A stretch of 64,000 bases of DNA. It comes from Eubacteriaceae bacterium (lineage in GTDB: Bacteria > Bacillota > Clostridia > Eubacteriales > Eubacteriaceae). Made by a program: the position numbers and the translations under genes. Shown here piece by piece: positions 1 through 8,101 of this stretch (the stretch's first letter is position 1; each line of letters opens with the position of its first letter). Where the stretch lies: assembly GCA_012522805.1 (NCBI GenBank), contig JAAYJS010000019.1, positions 1-64,000 of the forward strand. Direction: 5' to 3'. The notes under the pieces were generated by a model. The model did no database searches. It was not told the origin of the DNA and saw only the letters and a list, made by a program, of their open reading frames with translations.

Positions 1-521
1 GACGTGGAACCGTCGCCACCGGAAGAATTGAACGTGGAATCGTACACGTAGGCGACGAAGTCGAAATCGTCGGAATCCAAGAAAAGAAAAAAACCGTCGT
101 AACCGGCGTTGAAATGTTTAGAAAACTCTTAGACGAAGGCCGCAGCGGCGACAACATCGGTGCTCTCTTAAGAGGAATCGAAAGAACTCAAATCGAAAGA
201 GGACAAGTCCTTGCAAAACCGGGTTCCATTCAACCCCACACCCACTTTATGGGCGAAGTATACGTTTTAACCAAAGAAGAAGGCGGACGTCACACCCCGT
301 TCTTTGACGGATACAGACCGCAATTCTACTTTAGAACCACCGACGTTACCGGCAATATCAAACTACCGGAAGGCGTCGAAATGGTTATGCCCGGCGACAA
401 CATCAGCATGGAAATCAGCTTAATCACACCGATCGCTATCGAAGAAGGTTTACGTTTTGCTATCCGTGAAGGCGGCAGAACCGTCGGATCCGGAGTAGTT
501 GCAAAAATTATTGAAAATTAA
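1..521 (+). CDS. tuf: Elongation factor Tu, C-terminal part (5' end outside window)
   Basis: EF-Tu carries aminoacyl-tRNA to the ribosome as a GTP complex. Reading opens at base 3 and runs without a stop to TAA at 519-521, so only domains 2 and 3 are present and the GTPase domain lies beyond the left edge. Recognisable family stretches are TGRIERG in domain 2, the [20 protein letters not shown] segment, HTPFF, the [14 protein letters not shown] strand and the ending [11 protein letters not shown]. Nothing is unusual in the visible part. A hairpin with a T-run follows at 594-629. Confidence 0.97.
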   Translation, partial: RGTVATGRIERGIVHVGDEVEIVGIQEKKKTVVTGVEMFRKLLDEGRSGDNIGALLRGIERTQIERGQVLAKPGSIQPHTHFMGEVYVLTKEEGGRHTPFFDGYRPQFYFRTTDVTGNIKLPEGVEMVMPGDNISMEISLITPIAIEEGLRFAIREGGRTVGSGVVAKIIEN

Positions 522-593
522 AACAATAAATTTTTAAAATCTAAAGTAGTGTGTTAGAATAAAAGATTTCCGACACGCTACCTTTCTAATACA

Positions 594-629
594 AAAAACG
601 GCAAACTCGTGAAGAGTAAGCCGTTTTTT
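594..629. terminator. Rho-independent terminator after tuf, usable from both sides
   Basis: AAAAAACGGC pairs with GCCGTTTTTT, with a short inner ACTC/GAGT stem. The A-run on one side and T-run on the other let it end both the rightward tuf transcript and the leftward methyltransferase operon. Confidence 0.85.
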
Positions 630-678
630 CTTTGGGGATATTTTGCAACAGCCCCTTGTCATTGCAAAATATCTTTGT

Positions 679-1482
679 TTATTTTGATTCAAAATTCTTT
701 TTAAAGGATGTGGTATAGTTTCGACAGAACATATCTTTTCCAAGCAACAGTTCTGTTGCTTTCAAAGATTCAATCAGCGCCGTATTAAGCGGGTCGACAA
801 CGGCGGAATCCATACCCAATGCCATAGCGAGGGTTAAGAAAGTGCGATTGATCAGCTCACGCTTCGGCAAACCGAAGGAAATATTCGAAAGACCGCCGGT
901 AATATGGGCATCGGGATGGTCTTCTTTAATTTTACGAATGCAATCAAAAGCTAAGAGACCGGCTTTGTAATCTGTGGAAACACTCATAATGAGGGGGTCG
1001 ACGAATACTTTGGAGTCATCGAGACCTATCTTTTGAGTTGCATTAAAGATAATATCCAAGGCTTCCATGCGTTCTTCGATACTTTTGGGCATACCGGACT
1101 TGGATTCGTCCATGGCGAGGGCAATGACGCAGGCACCCCTTTCCTTGATGAGGGGTAAAAGAAGATCTAACTTTGCTTTGTCCGCATTAATCGAGTTAAC
1201 CATAGGCGTTTGTTTAACAACATTGATGGTCTTTTCTATGGTTGTAGGAGCTGAGGAATCCAAGCAAATGGGTGTATCACAGACCTCCTCTACGATACCG
1301 ATCAGCCACATCATGTCGTCGAGTTCTCTCGAGGGGTCGGTGCCCGCATTTACATCGATAAAGTCCGCACCTGCTTGGGCTTGTTTCGTTGCGATGTCGG
1401 CAATGGCATCCCTGTCTTTAGCTAAGATAGCTTTTTGAATGGCGGGGATGGTACCGTTAATTTTTTCACCTATAAAAATCAT
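679..1482 (-). CDS. Pterin-binding methyltransferase (methyltetrahydrofolate:corrinoid protein type)
   Basis: At 267 residues this matches the compact TIM-barrel pterin-binding family shared by AcsE/MeTr, the MetH folate domain and O-demethylase methyltransferase II. Seen: GEKING near the N-terminus, the DVNAG strand, LDSS, the VNSINADK strand and SNISFGLP near the C-terminus, all in the order of that family. The expected role is moving a methyl group between a cobalamin-bound corrinoid protein and tetrahydrofolate in the cytoplasm. It is the last gene of the minus-strand operon, nine bases after the UroD-like methyltransferase. ATG at 1482 is preceded by a weak AAGGTG. It could be a dihydropteroate synthase only by fold; the neighbours argue for corrinoid chemistry. 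Confidence 0.85.
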   Translation of the reverse strand: MIFIGEKINGTIPAIQKAILAKDRDAIADIATKQAQAGADFIDVNAGTDPSRELDDMMWLIGIVEEVCDTPICLDSSAPTTIEKTINVVKQTPMVNSINADKAKLDLLLPLIKERGACVIALAMDESKSGMPKSIEERMEALDIIFNATQKIGLDDSKVFVDPLIMSVSTDYKAGLLAFDCIRKIKEDHPDAHITGGLSNISFGLPKRELINRTFLTLAMALGMDSAVVDPLNTALIESLKATELLLGKDMFCRNYTTSFKKNFESK

Positions 1483-1491
1483 GGGTTCACC

Positions 1492-2637
1492 TTAGGACCA
1501 TTCATTGGCTGCTTTAAACATGGCGACAATATTTTCTCTGGTTGCGCTTTCAGGGATATCACATCCGGCTGTAACAATGAGACCCTCGGGACCGATATCA
1601 TCAATCAAGCGGGTCACATAATCATAAACTTGTTCCGGCGTACCGGCGGTCAACAATGTTGCGGGGACATCACCCATAAAGCATGTTTTAGGCAGTTTTT
1701 TACGGGCAGCCCTTAAATCGGTCATACCGTCGGTATTGAGGATGTATTTGCCTTCTTCCAATTCGCCGAAGCGTTCGATATCTCGGTTCCAATTTTGGTC
1801 TAAATGCAGGACTGAAATTTTTCCTGCATGTATTACTTGTTCAGCAGATTTCTTCATATAGGGCCATACCAATGTATCCCAGATTTTAGGGGAGACCATG
1901 GCACTGGCTGTCCGCCATCCACCTGTCCAAGCACCAACAACATCTCTATTGGTTTTTACTTTTTCTAAACCCGCTTCAGTTTCCGCATATTTTTCTTCAA
2001 AAATAGCATCGCAGACTTCTTTGACCTTGTCTAATTGTGTATAACAATCGAGGAGTAATTCCGACATAGACCTCATACCGCTTAACCATTCAAAGGGTAT
2101 CATGGTGGTGGGACATCTAAAATCTTGTGTAATCGGATAGCCCATGTCTTTGTATTTATTAAATATTGTTTCTTGAGATTCTGCAAAAATTTTTAAATAT
2201 TTGTTCATATAGTCGATATCGATGATATTAGGAATAATATTTTTCTTTGCAAAATTTCCGAAACCTTCTTTAATAATTTCGTCATATTGGTCGGAATCAA
2301 TTAATTTCTTTTCCTGAACCTGCCAGACTGTATTTTCGCCGATATCTATTCCAGGGATAAGAACCTTTGAGTACCATAACATGCTAATTTGCACAACCAT
2401 GTTCAGTCCGGTTGGTATAGAATTAACTAGATTAATTCCACCGCACTCATCATCTATTTCATGAATAAAATCTATCGTTTTATAAGTCCCCTTAACGGGA
2501 TCGGCAACCAGTTCGGCTATTGTCATTCCGCTAAGAATAGCGCCGACTGCGGGGCCGGAAAAACTTGTTAATGGTCTTTTATTTTTAAAATTGATCGCAT
2601 CTATCAATAGTTGATAGTTGTCATCATATTTACTCAT
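1492..2637 (-). CDS. UroD-family corrinoid methyltransferase (substrate- or cofactor-side component)
   Basis: A 381-residue uroporphyrinogen-decarboxylase-fold protein of the MtaA/MtbA/methyltransferase I kind, not a haem enzyme judging by context. The start is ATG 2637, behind GGAGCGATAAA, which overlaps the stop of the corrinoid gene as ATGA; an upstream in-frame start at 2655 lies inside that gene and has no site of its own. Family members hold a catalytic zinc that activates a thiol or ether substrate. Here the candidate ligands are His278-x-Asp280 in VLHLDQNW and Cys359 in TAGCDIP, an H-x-D variant of the better known H-x-C pattern. The substrate is unknown. The operon provides the corrinoid acceptor upstream and the folate transferase downstream. 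Confidence 0.85.
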   Translation of the reverse strand: MSKYDDNYQLLIDAINFKNKRPLTSFSGPAVGAILSGMTIAELVADPVKGTYKTIDFIHEIDDECGGINLVNSIPTGLNMVVQISMLWYSKVLIPGIDIGENTVWQVQEKKLIDSDQYDEIIKEGFGNFAKKNIIPNIIDIDYMNKYLKIFAESQETIFNKYKDMGYPITQDFRCPTTMIPFEWLSGMRSMSELLLDCYTQLDKVKEVCDAIFEEKYAETEAGLEKVKTNRDVVGAWTGGWRTASAMVSPKIWDTLVWPYMKKSAEQVIHAGKISVLHLDQNWNRDIERFGELEEGKYILNTDGMTDLRAARKKLPKTCFMGDVPATLLTAGTPEQVYDYVTRLIDDIGPEGLIVTAGCDIPESATRENIVAMFKAANEWS

Positions 2638-3254
2638 TTTATCGCTCCTTCGCATAAATCAACGGCATCTTGAGCGTTGACACCGTAGGCATCGGCACCG
2701 CTGTAATCGACGATGGTTTCATCCACAGGGCCGCCGCCGATCACAATTTTAACTTGATCTCTTAAACCGCTGTCTTTAACGGCATTAACCGTGGCCAGTA
2801 TCGAGTCGTAGCAACTTGCCAACAAGCAGGAAAGAGCTAAAACTTTGGCGTCGGATTCCTTTAAGGCATCGACAAATTTTTGCGGCGGTACATCAACGCC
2901 TAAATCTACAACTTCAAAACCGCTTGCTTTAAGCATGTTGCCGACAATGTCCTTACCGATATCGTGGACGTCGTTTTCAACGGTACCCAAAACAACTTTG
3001 CCTTTATACTCAACATCTCCCTGTTTTAAATGGGGTTCCAACAAAGCGGCTACTTCCTTAAAAAGAACACCGGACATAATTAAGTCGGAAACGTAGTATT
3101 CTTCATTGGCAAATTTTTCACCGACAATCACCATACCTTCTTGACATTCTGCCAAAATTTCCTTAGGGTCTTTGCCCGCCGCCAATTCCTTTTCCACTTC
3201 CTGTGGCAATTCCTCCATTTTTAATTCCGCAAGATAGGTTGTAATGTTACTCAT
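2634..3254 (-). CDS. Corrinoid (B12-binding) methyl-carrier protein 1
   Basis: A 206-residue two-domain corrinoid protein. A helical cap (roughly residues 1-80) is followed by a Rossmann B12-binding domain with DVHDIGK, the DxHxxG signature whose histidine is the lower cobalt ligand, then DLGVDVP and a GGGP phosphate loop. It shuttles a methyl group on cobalt between the two methyltransferases encoded downstream. ATG 3254 is chosen because GGAGGAG lies seven bases before it; an in-frame ATG at 3269 would place that site inside the coding region. It is clearly paralogous to the protein at 5320-5961. Confidence 0.93.
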   Translation of the reverse strand: MSNITTYLAELKMEELPQEVEKELAAGKDPKEILAECQEGMVIVGEKFANEEYYVSDLIMSGVLFKEVAALLEPHLKQGDVEYKGKVVLGTVENDVHDIGKDIVGNMLKASGFEVVDLGVDVPPQKFVDALKESDAKVLALSCLLASCYDSILATVNAVKDSGLRDQVKIVIGGGPVDETIVDYSGADAYGVNAQDAVDLCEGAIK

Positions 3255-3281
3255 AAGTTTCTCCTCCATTTTATAAGTACT

Positions 3282-3734
3282 TTAGTGATGATGTTCATGA
3301 TCGTGATGATGGTGATCATGATTATGATCGTGTTCGTGGTGGTGTTCATGCGAGACATGAACTTCGATATCGTACAGATCGCAGATCTGTTGAATCGCCT
3401 GGTTTAAGGCTTCGTTCTCGCTTTCTTTGGTTGCTCCGGCAATCACGGAGTTTAAAGTAATTTGCGAATCGTTGCTCTTTTTTTGCTCGTAAGCATCGCC
3501 CACAATGTGAATGCGACCCTTAGCTTCGGTTAAACTTGCTTTAATATAACCTTTGTCGGTATCGATGATTGCTTTGATATGTCCAATAATCAATTTTTCA
3601 GCCGATTGATTAAGAGCATCGGCAAAGGTTTCTATTAATGTGATGAGAATTTTTTTTGAGGTCTCCAAATCCAAGTCTTTTGAATCGTCGATTGTGATAA
3701 TCGCTGCAAAGGGTTGAAAATCGATTTGTAACAT
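3282..3734 (-). CDS. Unknown protein with histidine-rich metal-binding tail
   Basis: 150 residues. The first 120 or so form a mixed alpha/beta region with no motif I can name securely. The last 26 residues hold 16 histidines mixed with aspartate and glutamate, the type of tail that binds zinc, nickel or cobalt in HypB-, UreE- and CobW-associated proteins. Its ATG abuts the stop of the CobW-like gene, and AGGTGG sits inside the end of that gene, so the two are translationally linked. Because the GTPase next door lacks the usual CobW C-terminal domain, this protein may supply that half of a split CobW. That is inference. A metal store or metal donor for the UroD-like methyltransferase would also fit. 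Confidence 0.8.
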   Translation of the reverse strand: MLQIDFQPFAAIITIDDSKDLDLETSKKILITLIETFADALNQSAEKLIIGHIKAIIDTDKGYIKASLTEAKGRIHIVGDAYEQKKSNDSQITLNSVIAGATKESENEALNQAIQQICDLYDIEVHVSHEHHHEHDHNHDHHHHDHEHHH

Positions 3735-4295
3735 TTAATCCACCTGGCTCTCTTCAATCTCAACGCCGGGTTGCTGTGAGTTGATAAAATCATGAGATTT
3801 TTGCACATCTTCCGGCGGGGCTAAACCGACTTTGGAAATGATGACCTTGTCTGCATTTTGAATGCCGGTTTCCGTCAAAGGGCCTATGACTTCAATCAAC
3901 ATACCGATTCGTACCGCATCGATTATCATTACATTATAGATTTCATCTCTTTGAAGCCCGCAATCCTTTAGTATCGCTAAGACTCCCTTGATATCCGCAA
4001 CGCCGGAGGGTTCAATGCAAATCAGGTCGACATTGAAATCTTTTAATAACATATCGACGGCAGTGTGCAAACCTGCGTTCATGGAACAGCAAATGCAGCC
4101 GTCAAATAGCTCGGTTACCTCCATGCCATTATTAGCATATTCTATGTTATCAACACCGAATTCGGAAATCTCGTTGACGATGACGGCACATTTTTTTCCG
4201 TTTTTAATCCATTCTTTTGTTTGATTTAAAAGATGGGTGGTTTTACCGGATCCTAAAAAGCCGGATACAATATAACATTTTATTTTGTTATTCAT
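3735..4295 (-). CDS. Short CobW/COG0523-type P-loop GTPase
   Basis: 186 residues, only the GTPase half of a normal CobW protein of more than 300. Visible motifs: Walker A GFLGSGKTT at 12-20, the family metal site GCICC at 66-70, and EPSGVAD near 96 as the Walker B/switch region. The guanine-specificity motif reads SKVG (154-157) where family members have (N/S/T)KxD, so base selectivity may be changed. COG0523 proteins use GTP hydrolysis to hand metal ions, often zinc or cobalt, to client enzymes. This one opens the corrinoid operon, behind GGGGAGCGAA, and is followed without a gap by the histidine-tailed protein. A role in metal or cobalamin loading of the methyltransferases is inferred from position only. 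Confidence 0.88.
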   Translation of the reverse strand: MNNKIKCYIVSGFLGSGKTTHLLNQTKEWIKNGKKCAVIVNEISEFGVDNIEYANNGMEVTELFDGCICCSMNAGLHTAVDMLLKDFNVDLICIEPSGVADIKGVLAILKDCGLQRDEIYNVMIIDAVRIGMLIEVIGPLTETGIQNADKVIISKVGLAPPEDVQKSHDFINSQQPGVEIEESQVD

Positions 4296-4329
4296 TTCGC
4301 TCCCCGTTTGACATTATTTAAATCTTTCT

Positions 4330-4342
4330 GTACTAGTACGTA
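4330..4342. promoter_or_regulatory. Second GTAC-type operator candidate in the CobW operon leader
   Basis: GTACTAGTAC (4330-4339) is a perfect palindrome overlapping TACGTA (4337-4342). It lies in the leader between the promoter and the CobW start and resembles the sites at 4410-4419 and 5976-5987, so it may be a further GntR site. Confidence 0.6.
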
Positions 4343-4409
4343 TGTGTTGTTCAAAAAAAATATCTTTAATTTATCTCCTCCAATTTAACCATTTGTAATA
4401 AAGCATACG

Positions 4410-4458
4410 GGTACGTACCGCTTGCCATTAATATAGCATCTAATTTAATGGTTGTCAA
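4410..4458 (-). promoter_or_regulatory. Promoter of the CobW-methyltransferase operon with downstream palindromic operator
   Basis: On the minus strand TTGACA (4453-4458) and TATATT (4430-4435) are 17 bases apart. The perfect 10-base palindrome GGTACGTACC (4410-4419) lies about 10 to 20 bases downstream of the -10 box, where a bound repressor would block initiation. Its core is shared with the site in front of the corrinoid protein 2/GntR operon. Confidence 0.8.
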
Positions 4459-4519
4459 ACATTTTAGAGAAAATAAATAAAATATCTACCAAATAAGTCG
4501 ATCGTCAACGTTTAAATTC

Positions 4520-4555
4520 AAAAGACCGGATATCCTAAGAGATAGCCGGTCTTTT
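4520..4555 (-). terminator. Terminator of the corrinoid protein 2/GntR operon
   Basis: AAAAGACCGG pairs with CCGGTCTTTT around a 16-base loop; on the minus strand the stem ends in a T-run. It separates the GntR operon from the promoter of the CobW operon. Confidence 0.8.
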
Positions 4556-4592
4556 AGCGAATAGGGTTTTAGTAGAAATTTTAGCGAGCAAT

Positions 4593-5318
4593 CTAAAAAA
4601 TATTACTACTTTTATCTACCTTTGGTAAAGAAGCCTTGAGGCTGAGGTATTTTGGTCGAATATAGAAAATCGTGTATTGCACGATTTTTTTGGTGGAAGT
4701 ATTTTTGATTGTCTCCATTATTTTAAATAGGGGTTCGTTGTCTTGAAATTCCAATTTATTTTTGAGTTCTTCGTTTGGTAGCTCGATACCAATTTCCAAG
4801 GTTTTGTCTAGAACAAAGGCCAGTTTCTCTTCTAAGGGTTTTAAATAATTGGCAAATTTCAACATATCTTCAATGACCGGCTGGTTTGGTAAATATTCAA
4901 AATATACGTACTCTAAAGCTATGGGTTGTTCTTTGGAGGATAAGAGACGGACAACTTCGACAATTTTATCGTTTTCTTCCAAATTTAGTTTTTTTTCTAT
5001 CCCTTTGGGAGTGTCCTTGATGGTGACAGATAATAACTTCACCTTGTCGATATGGGTTTTTAATCCGTCGTATTTATTAAATTTAAATTGAAAAATATCC
5101 GTATCCGGTTTGCAAATATAATTGCCTTTACCAGGTACCGAATAAACATAGCCTTCGTTAGATAATAGAGAAAGACTCTTACGAATCGTCATACGTCCTG
5201 CATCGTATATCTTCATTAATTGTGGTTCCGATTCTAGCTTTTCGCCGGGCTTTAAGTCGCCTTTTAAAATTTTTTCTTTGATACTGGAAACAATTGATAA
5301 ATATAGAACGTCGCTCAT
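4593..5318 (-). CDS. GntR-family transcriptional regulator, HutC/UTRA subfamily
   Basis: 241 residues. The N-terminal winged helix (about 10-75) shows the GntR pattern IKEKILKGDLKPGEKLESE followed by RMTIRKSLSLLSNEG and VPGKGNYI. The remaining part (about 85-235) has the layout of a UTRA small-molecule-binding domain, including the strand LEYVYFEYLPN. It follows corrinoid protein 2 with one base between the stop and its ATG. Such regulators usually repress a catabolic operon until an inducer binds. GTAC palindromes in front of both corrinoid operons make it the likely regulator of both and of itself. The inducer is unknown but is probably related to the methyl donor. Confidence 0.92.
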   Translation of the reverse strand: MSDVLYLSIVSSIKEKILKGDLKPGEKLESEPQLMKIYDAGRMTIRKSLSLLSNEGYVYSVPGKGNYICKPDTDIFQFKFNKYDGLKTHIDKVKLLSVTIKDTPKGIEKKLNLEENDKIVEVVRLLSSKEQPIALEYVYFEYLPNQPVIEDMLKFANYLKPLEEKLAFVLDKTLEIGIELPNEELKNKLEFQDNEPLFKIMETIKNTSTKKIVQYTIFYIRPKYLSLKASLPKVDKSSNIF

Positions 5319-5319
5319 C

Positions 5320-5961
5320 TTACTTCTCTAATTTGTATCTTTCCGTTAAATAATTTTGACAATATTGAAGTCCAAGAAATAGATCGTCGGACATAAAGTC
5401 TATGTGGGGAATATCGATATGACCACTGTGGGTAACAGCACCCCCCAAAATTAACTTCGTATTGTCAAGCAATTTTTTGTCCTTTAAAGATTGTGCAAGT
5501 TCTTTAATGTGAGGGATAGAGTTGGCCATAACGCAGGAAACGGCAATAATATCCGGTTTTTCAATTTGGGCGTGTTTTATAAATTCGGCCACAGGTACAT
5601 CAACTCCTAGGTTAATCACTTCTATGCCGTAATTTTTCAAGGCATCGATTAATAAATCTTTTCCAAGATCGTGAATGTCTTCATAAATCGTGCCGATCAA
5701 TACTTTTCCTTGTACGCGAAATTCCGGTACATTGTTGTCACAAGCGTGAGCTGCAGAAAAAATATCTTTTGCGATCATCCCTGATACGATTAAATCTGCT
5801 AAATAGCATTCTTGTTTGGCATATTTTTCGCCTACGATTTGAAGGCCTTTCATGACTTGTTCGTAAAGATCTCCTTTAGTAATTCCTTGGGAGATCAACT
5901 CTTCGGTTTTGGATTCTGCATTTTTAACATCTAACTCGGCGATATAATCTTTTAGATCCAT
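5320..5961 (-). CDS. Corrinoid (B12-binding) methyl-carrier protein 2
   Basis: 213 residues with the same two-domain plan as the protein at 2634-3254: helical cap with ISQGITKGDLYEQVMKGLQIVGEKYA, then the B12 domain with DIHDLGK (lower-ligand histidine), NLGVDVP and LGGAVTHSG. ATG 5961 has AGGAG eight bases upstream. It is cotranscribed with the GntR regulator instead of a methyltransferase. It may serve a methyltransferase elsewhere, or share the enzymes of the neighbouring operon. Confidence 0.92.
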   Translation of the reverse strand: MDLKDYIAELDVKNAESKTEELISQGITKGDLYEQVMKGLQIVGEKYAKQECYLADLIVSGMIAKDIFSAAHACDNNVPEFRVQGKVLIGTIYEDIHDLGKDLLIDALKNYGIEVINLGVDVPVAEFIKHAQIEKPDIIAVSCVMANSIPHIKELAQSLKDKKLLDNTKLILGGAVTHSGHIDIPHIDFMSDDLFLGLQYCQNYLTERYKLEK

Positions 5962-5972
5962 TTTTTTCTCCT

Positions 5973-6019
5973 GTACGTATCAGTACGAATCATTATACCA
6001 CAATTTTACTTGAAGTAAA
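5973..6019 (-). promoter_or_regulatory. Promoter and operator of the corrinoid protein 2/GntR operon
   Basis: Minus-strand TTTACT (6014-6019) and TATAAT (5992-5997) are 16 bases apart. Directly downstream, CGTA-TCAG-TACG (5976-5987) is an inverted repeat that overlaps the expected start site and shares GTACGTA and GTACAG with the sites at 4330 and 4410. Confidence 0.78.
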
Positions 6020-6064
6020 GTTTTCAAATTTCAGCCTTTAGTGCAGCATGAACAAGTTCAAAAG

Positions 6065-6093
6065 AAAAAAACCACCTTATCTAGATAAGGTGG
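6065..6093 (-). terminator. Terminator after tRNA-Val
   Basis: Nine-base perfect stem CCACCTTAT/ATAAGGTGG around CTAG, with seven A residues on the plus strand that give a T-run for leftward transcription. Confidence 0.9.
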
Positions 6094-6107
6094 CAGTGTG
6101 GTTTAAA

Positions 6108-6183
6108 TGGTGATTCCGATTGGGCTTGAACCAACGACCTCTACGATGTCAACGTAGCGCTCTTCCAGCTGAGCTACGGAATC
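6108..6183 (-). tRNA. tRNA-Val (anticodon GAC)
   Basis: Full cloverleaf on the minus strand. Acceptor GATTCCG pairs with CGGAATC, the anticodon stem CTACG/CGTAG encloses TTGACAT, the T loop is TTCAAGC, and CCA is encoded. It reads GUC and GUU valine codons. Confidence 0.95.
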
Positions 6184-6561
6184 AATGCATTTATTATTAT
6201 ACTTGAGATGCCATGCTTTGTAAAGGGGATATTAATAAAAGATTGGCTTTTTAGAGTGTCCAAGAGATATTATAAATCAAAAAAATCACCGACAACTGGA
6301 CCCTCAATATGAACGGTCATGATTGTATGTCGTTAGTATAACGTGCTCTCATTTCTTTCTGATATATGATACTTTTGACACTCGCTTATAACGCTTTGCA
6401 ACTTTGTGTAAGATAAGCTGCATGTCCGTAAGAGGTATTTACCATTTGAACGAACCGCTCATTTCAGATACACCATATGATTCATAAGAACACCCCTATA
6501 TTTGAGAGTAGATTCTCAAATATAGGGGTGTTCTTAGTAAATCGTATTTCTGAAGTTTAGC
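6184..6561. other. Gene-free stretch between tRNA-Val and guaB
   Basis: No open frame with a ribosome-binding site was found on either strand. The only structure seen is the long hairpin at 6485-6536. The rest is AT-rich with scattered stops. Confidence 0.6.
6485..6536. repeat. 23-bp perfect inverted repeat downstream of guaB
   Basis: Arms 6485-6507 and 6514-6536 match perfectly around the six-base loop GTAGAT. It lies 25 bases after the guaB stop and probably ends that transcript, but the minus-strand exit lacks a clear T-run, so a stability hairpin or small repeat element is also possible. Confidence 0.85.
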
Positions 6562-8070
6562 TTATTTGATCGGCTCTACACTTTTGTCTTTGAGGACCAC
6601 ATCGTGGGCGCCGCCTTCTACGATGGAGGTGGAGGAGACCAATGTCAATTTAGCATTTTTTTGAAAATCCGGAATAGTGATGGAGCCGCAATTACACATG
6701 GTAGAGCGTATTTTACTCAAGGTTAAGCCGACATTATCGGCTAGGCTACCCGCATAGGGCACGTAGGAGTCCACCCCTTCTTCAAAGGATAGTCCACTGT
6801 CGCCACCCATATCGTAACGCTGCCAGTTACGGGCACGGCTGGAACCTTCCCCCCAGTATTCTTTCATATAGTTGCCATTGTAAGCTACTTTTCTGGTAGG
6901 GCTTTCATCAAAGCGGGCAAAGTAACGACCCAACATAACAAAGTCTGCTCCCATCGCTAAGGCTAGGGTAATATGGTGATCGTATACGATACCGCCATCG
7001 GAACAAATCGGAATGTAGATACCGGTTTCTTTGAAATAATCATCTCTGGCTTGAGCAACTTCAATGACCGCTGTGGCTTGCCCTCTACCGATACCCTTTT
7101 GTTCTCTGGTAATACAGATAGAACCGCCACCGATACCGACTTTGATAAAATCTGCTCCGGCTTCCGCTAAGAATCGAAAGCCGTCGCTGTCTACGACATT
7201 ACCGGCACCGACCTTTACTTTATCACCATATTTTTTACGCACCCAATCCAAGGTGATCTTTTGCCATTCCGTATACCCTTCCGATGAATCGATACACAGC
7301 ACATCGGCCCCGGCTTCTACCAGCGCAGGAACTCGGTCGGCATAATCTTTGGTATTGATACCGGCTCCGGTTAAATAGCGTTTGTTAGCATCTAAGAGTT
7401 CTAAAGGATTATTTTTATGGGAGTCGTAATCTTTTCTGAAAACAAAATATTGCAAGCGACCGTCCTTGGAAACGATGGGCAAAGCGTTGAGTTTATGTTC
7501 CCACAATATATCGTTAGCTTCACTTAAAGTTGTACCCTCGGGAGCGGAGACAATATCTTTTAGTGGTGTCATAAAGCTTTTGACCTTTTCAGACAAATCC
7601 ATACGACTTAATCGGTAATCTCGGCTGGTGACAATGCCAATAAATTTGCCGCTGTGGGTACCGTCGGATGTTACGGCTACGGTGGAATGGCCTGTTTTTG
7701 CTTTAAGATCGACGATGTCTTTTAAGGTTGACTCCGGGGTGACGTTGGAATCGCTGGGAACAAAACCTGCTTTGTGAGATTTAACTCGGCGAATCATGGC
7801 GGCTTCGTTTTCGATAGATTGCGAACCGTAAATAAAGGAGATACCACCTTGTTTAGCCAGGGCGATAGCGGTATTTTCACCGGAGACGGATTGCATAATC
7901 GCAGACGTCATTGGAATATTCAAATAATATTCAGGCTCCTCGCCTTTTTTGTATTTGACTAAAGGTGTTTTGAGAGAGACTTTTTCTGGCACGCAATCGA
8001 CACCGGAATAATTGGGAATTAATAAATATTCATTAAAGGTACGAGACGGTTCATCAAAATAATAAGCCAT
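6562..8070 (-). CDS. guaB: Inosine-5'-monophosphate dehydrogenase
   Basis: Oxidises IMP to XMP with NAD, the committed step to guanine nucleotides. 502 residues from ATG 8070, which has GGAGG five bases upstream; an in-frame start at 8103 lacks a site. Barrel residues frame two CBS repeats (about 100-220). The catalytic loop is seen as [10 protein letters not shown], with the cysteine that forms the thioimidate. It continues with [10 protein letters not shown] and the flap [17 protein letters not shown] replaces the more common ICTTR, a small variation. It is a single-gene unit with its own promoter at 8149-8177 and a hairpin downstream. Confidence 0.96.
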   Translation of the reverse strand: MAYYFDEPSRTFNEYLLIPNYSGVDCVPEKVSLKTPLVKYKKGEEPEYYLNIPMTSAIMQSVSGENTAIALAKQGGISFIYGSQSIENEAAMIRRVKSHKAGFVPSDSNVTPESTLKDIVDLKAKTGHSTVAVTSDGTHSGKFIGIVTSRDYRLSRMDLSEKVKSFMTPLKDIVSAPEGTTLSEANDILWEHKLNALPIVSKDGRLQYFVFRKDYDSHKNNPLELLDANKRYLTGAGINTKDYADRVPALVEAGADVLCIDSSEGYTEWQKITLDWVRKKYGDKVKVGAGNVVDSDGFRFLAEAGADFIKVGIGGGSICITREQKGIGRGQATAVIEVAQARDDYFKETGIYIPICSDGGIVYDHHITLALAMGADFVMLGRYFARFDESPTRKVAYNGNYMKEYWGEGSSRARNWQRYDMGGDSGLSFEEGVDSYVPYAGSLADNVGLTLSKIRSTMCNCGSITIPDFQKNAKLTLVSSTSIVEGGAHDVVLKDKSVEPIK

Positions 8071-8101
8071 GCTTTCCTCCAGTTTTAGTTTTTTATGCGT
8101 C

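Noticed and set aside
534-743. Open frame of 69 codons on the minus strand across the tuf terminator
   Set aside because: It spans the terminator and the 3' end of the methyltransferase gene, with no family signal.
1067-1438. 123-codon frame opposite the pterin methyltransferase
   Set aside because: Antisense shadow of a clear gene, with no family signal.
6229-6480. Possible transposase fragment on the minus strand
   Set aside because: A 40-codon open stretch resembles no transposase I could name and lacks flanking repeats.
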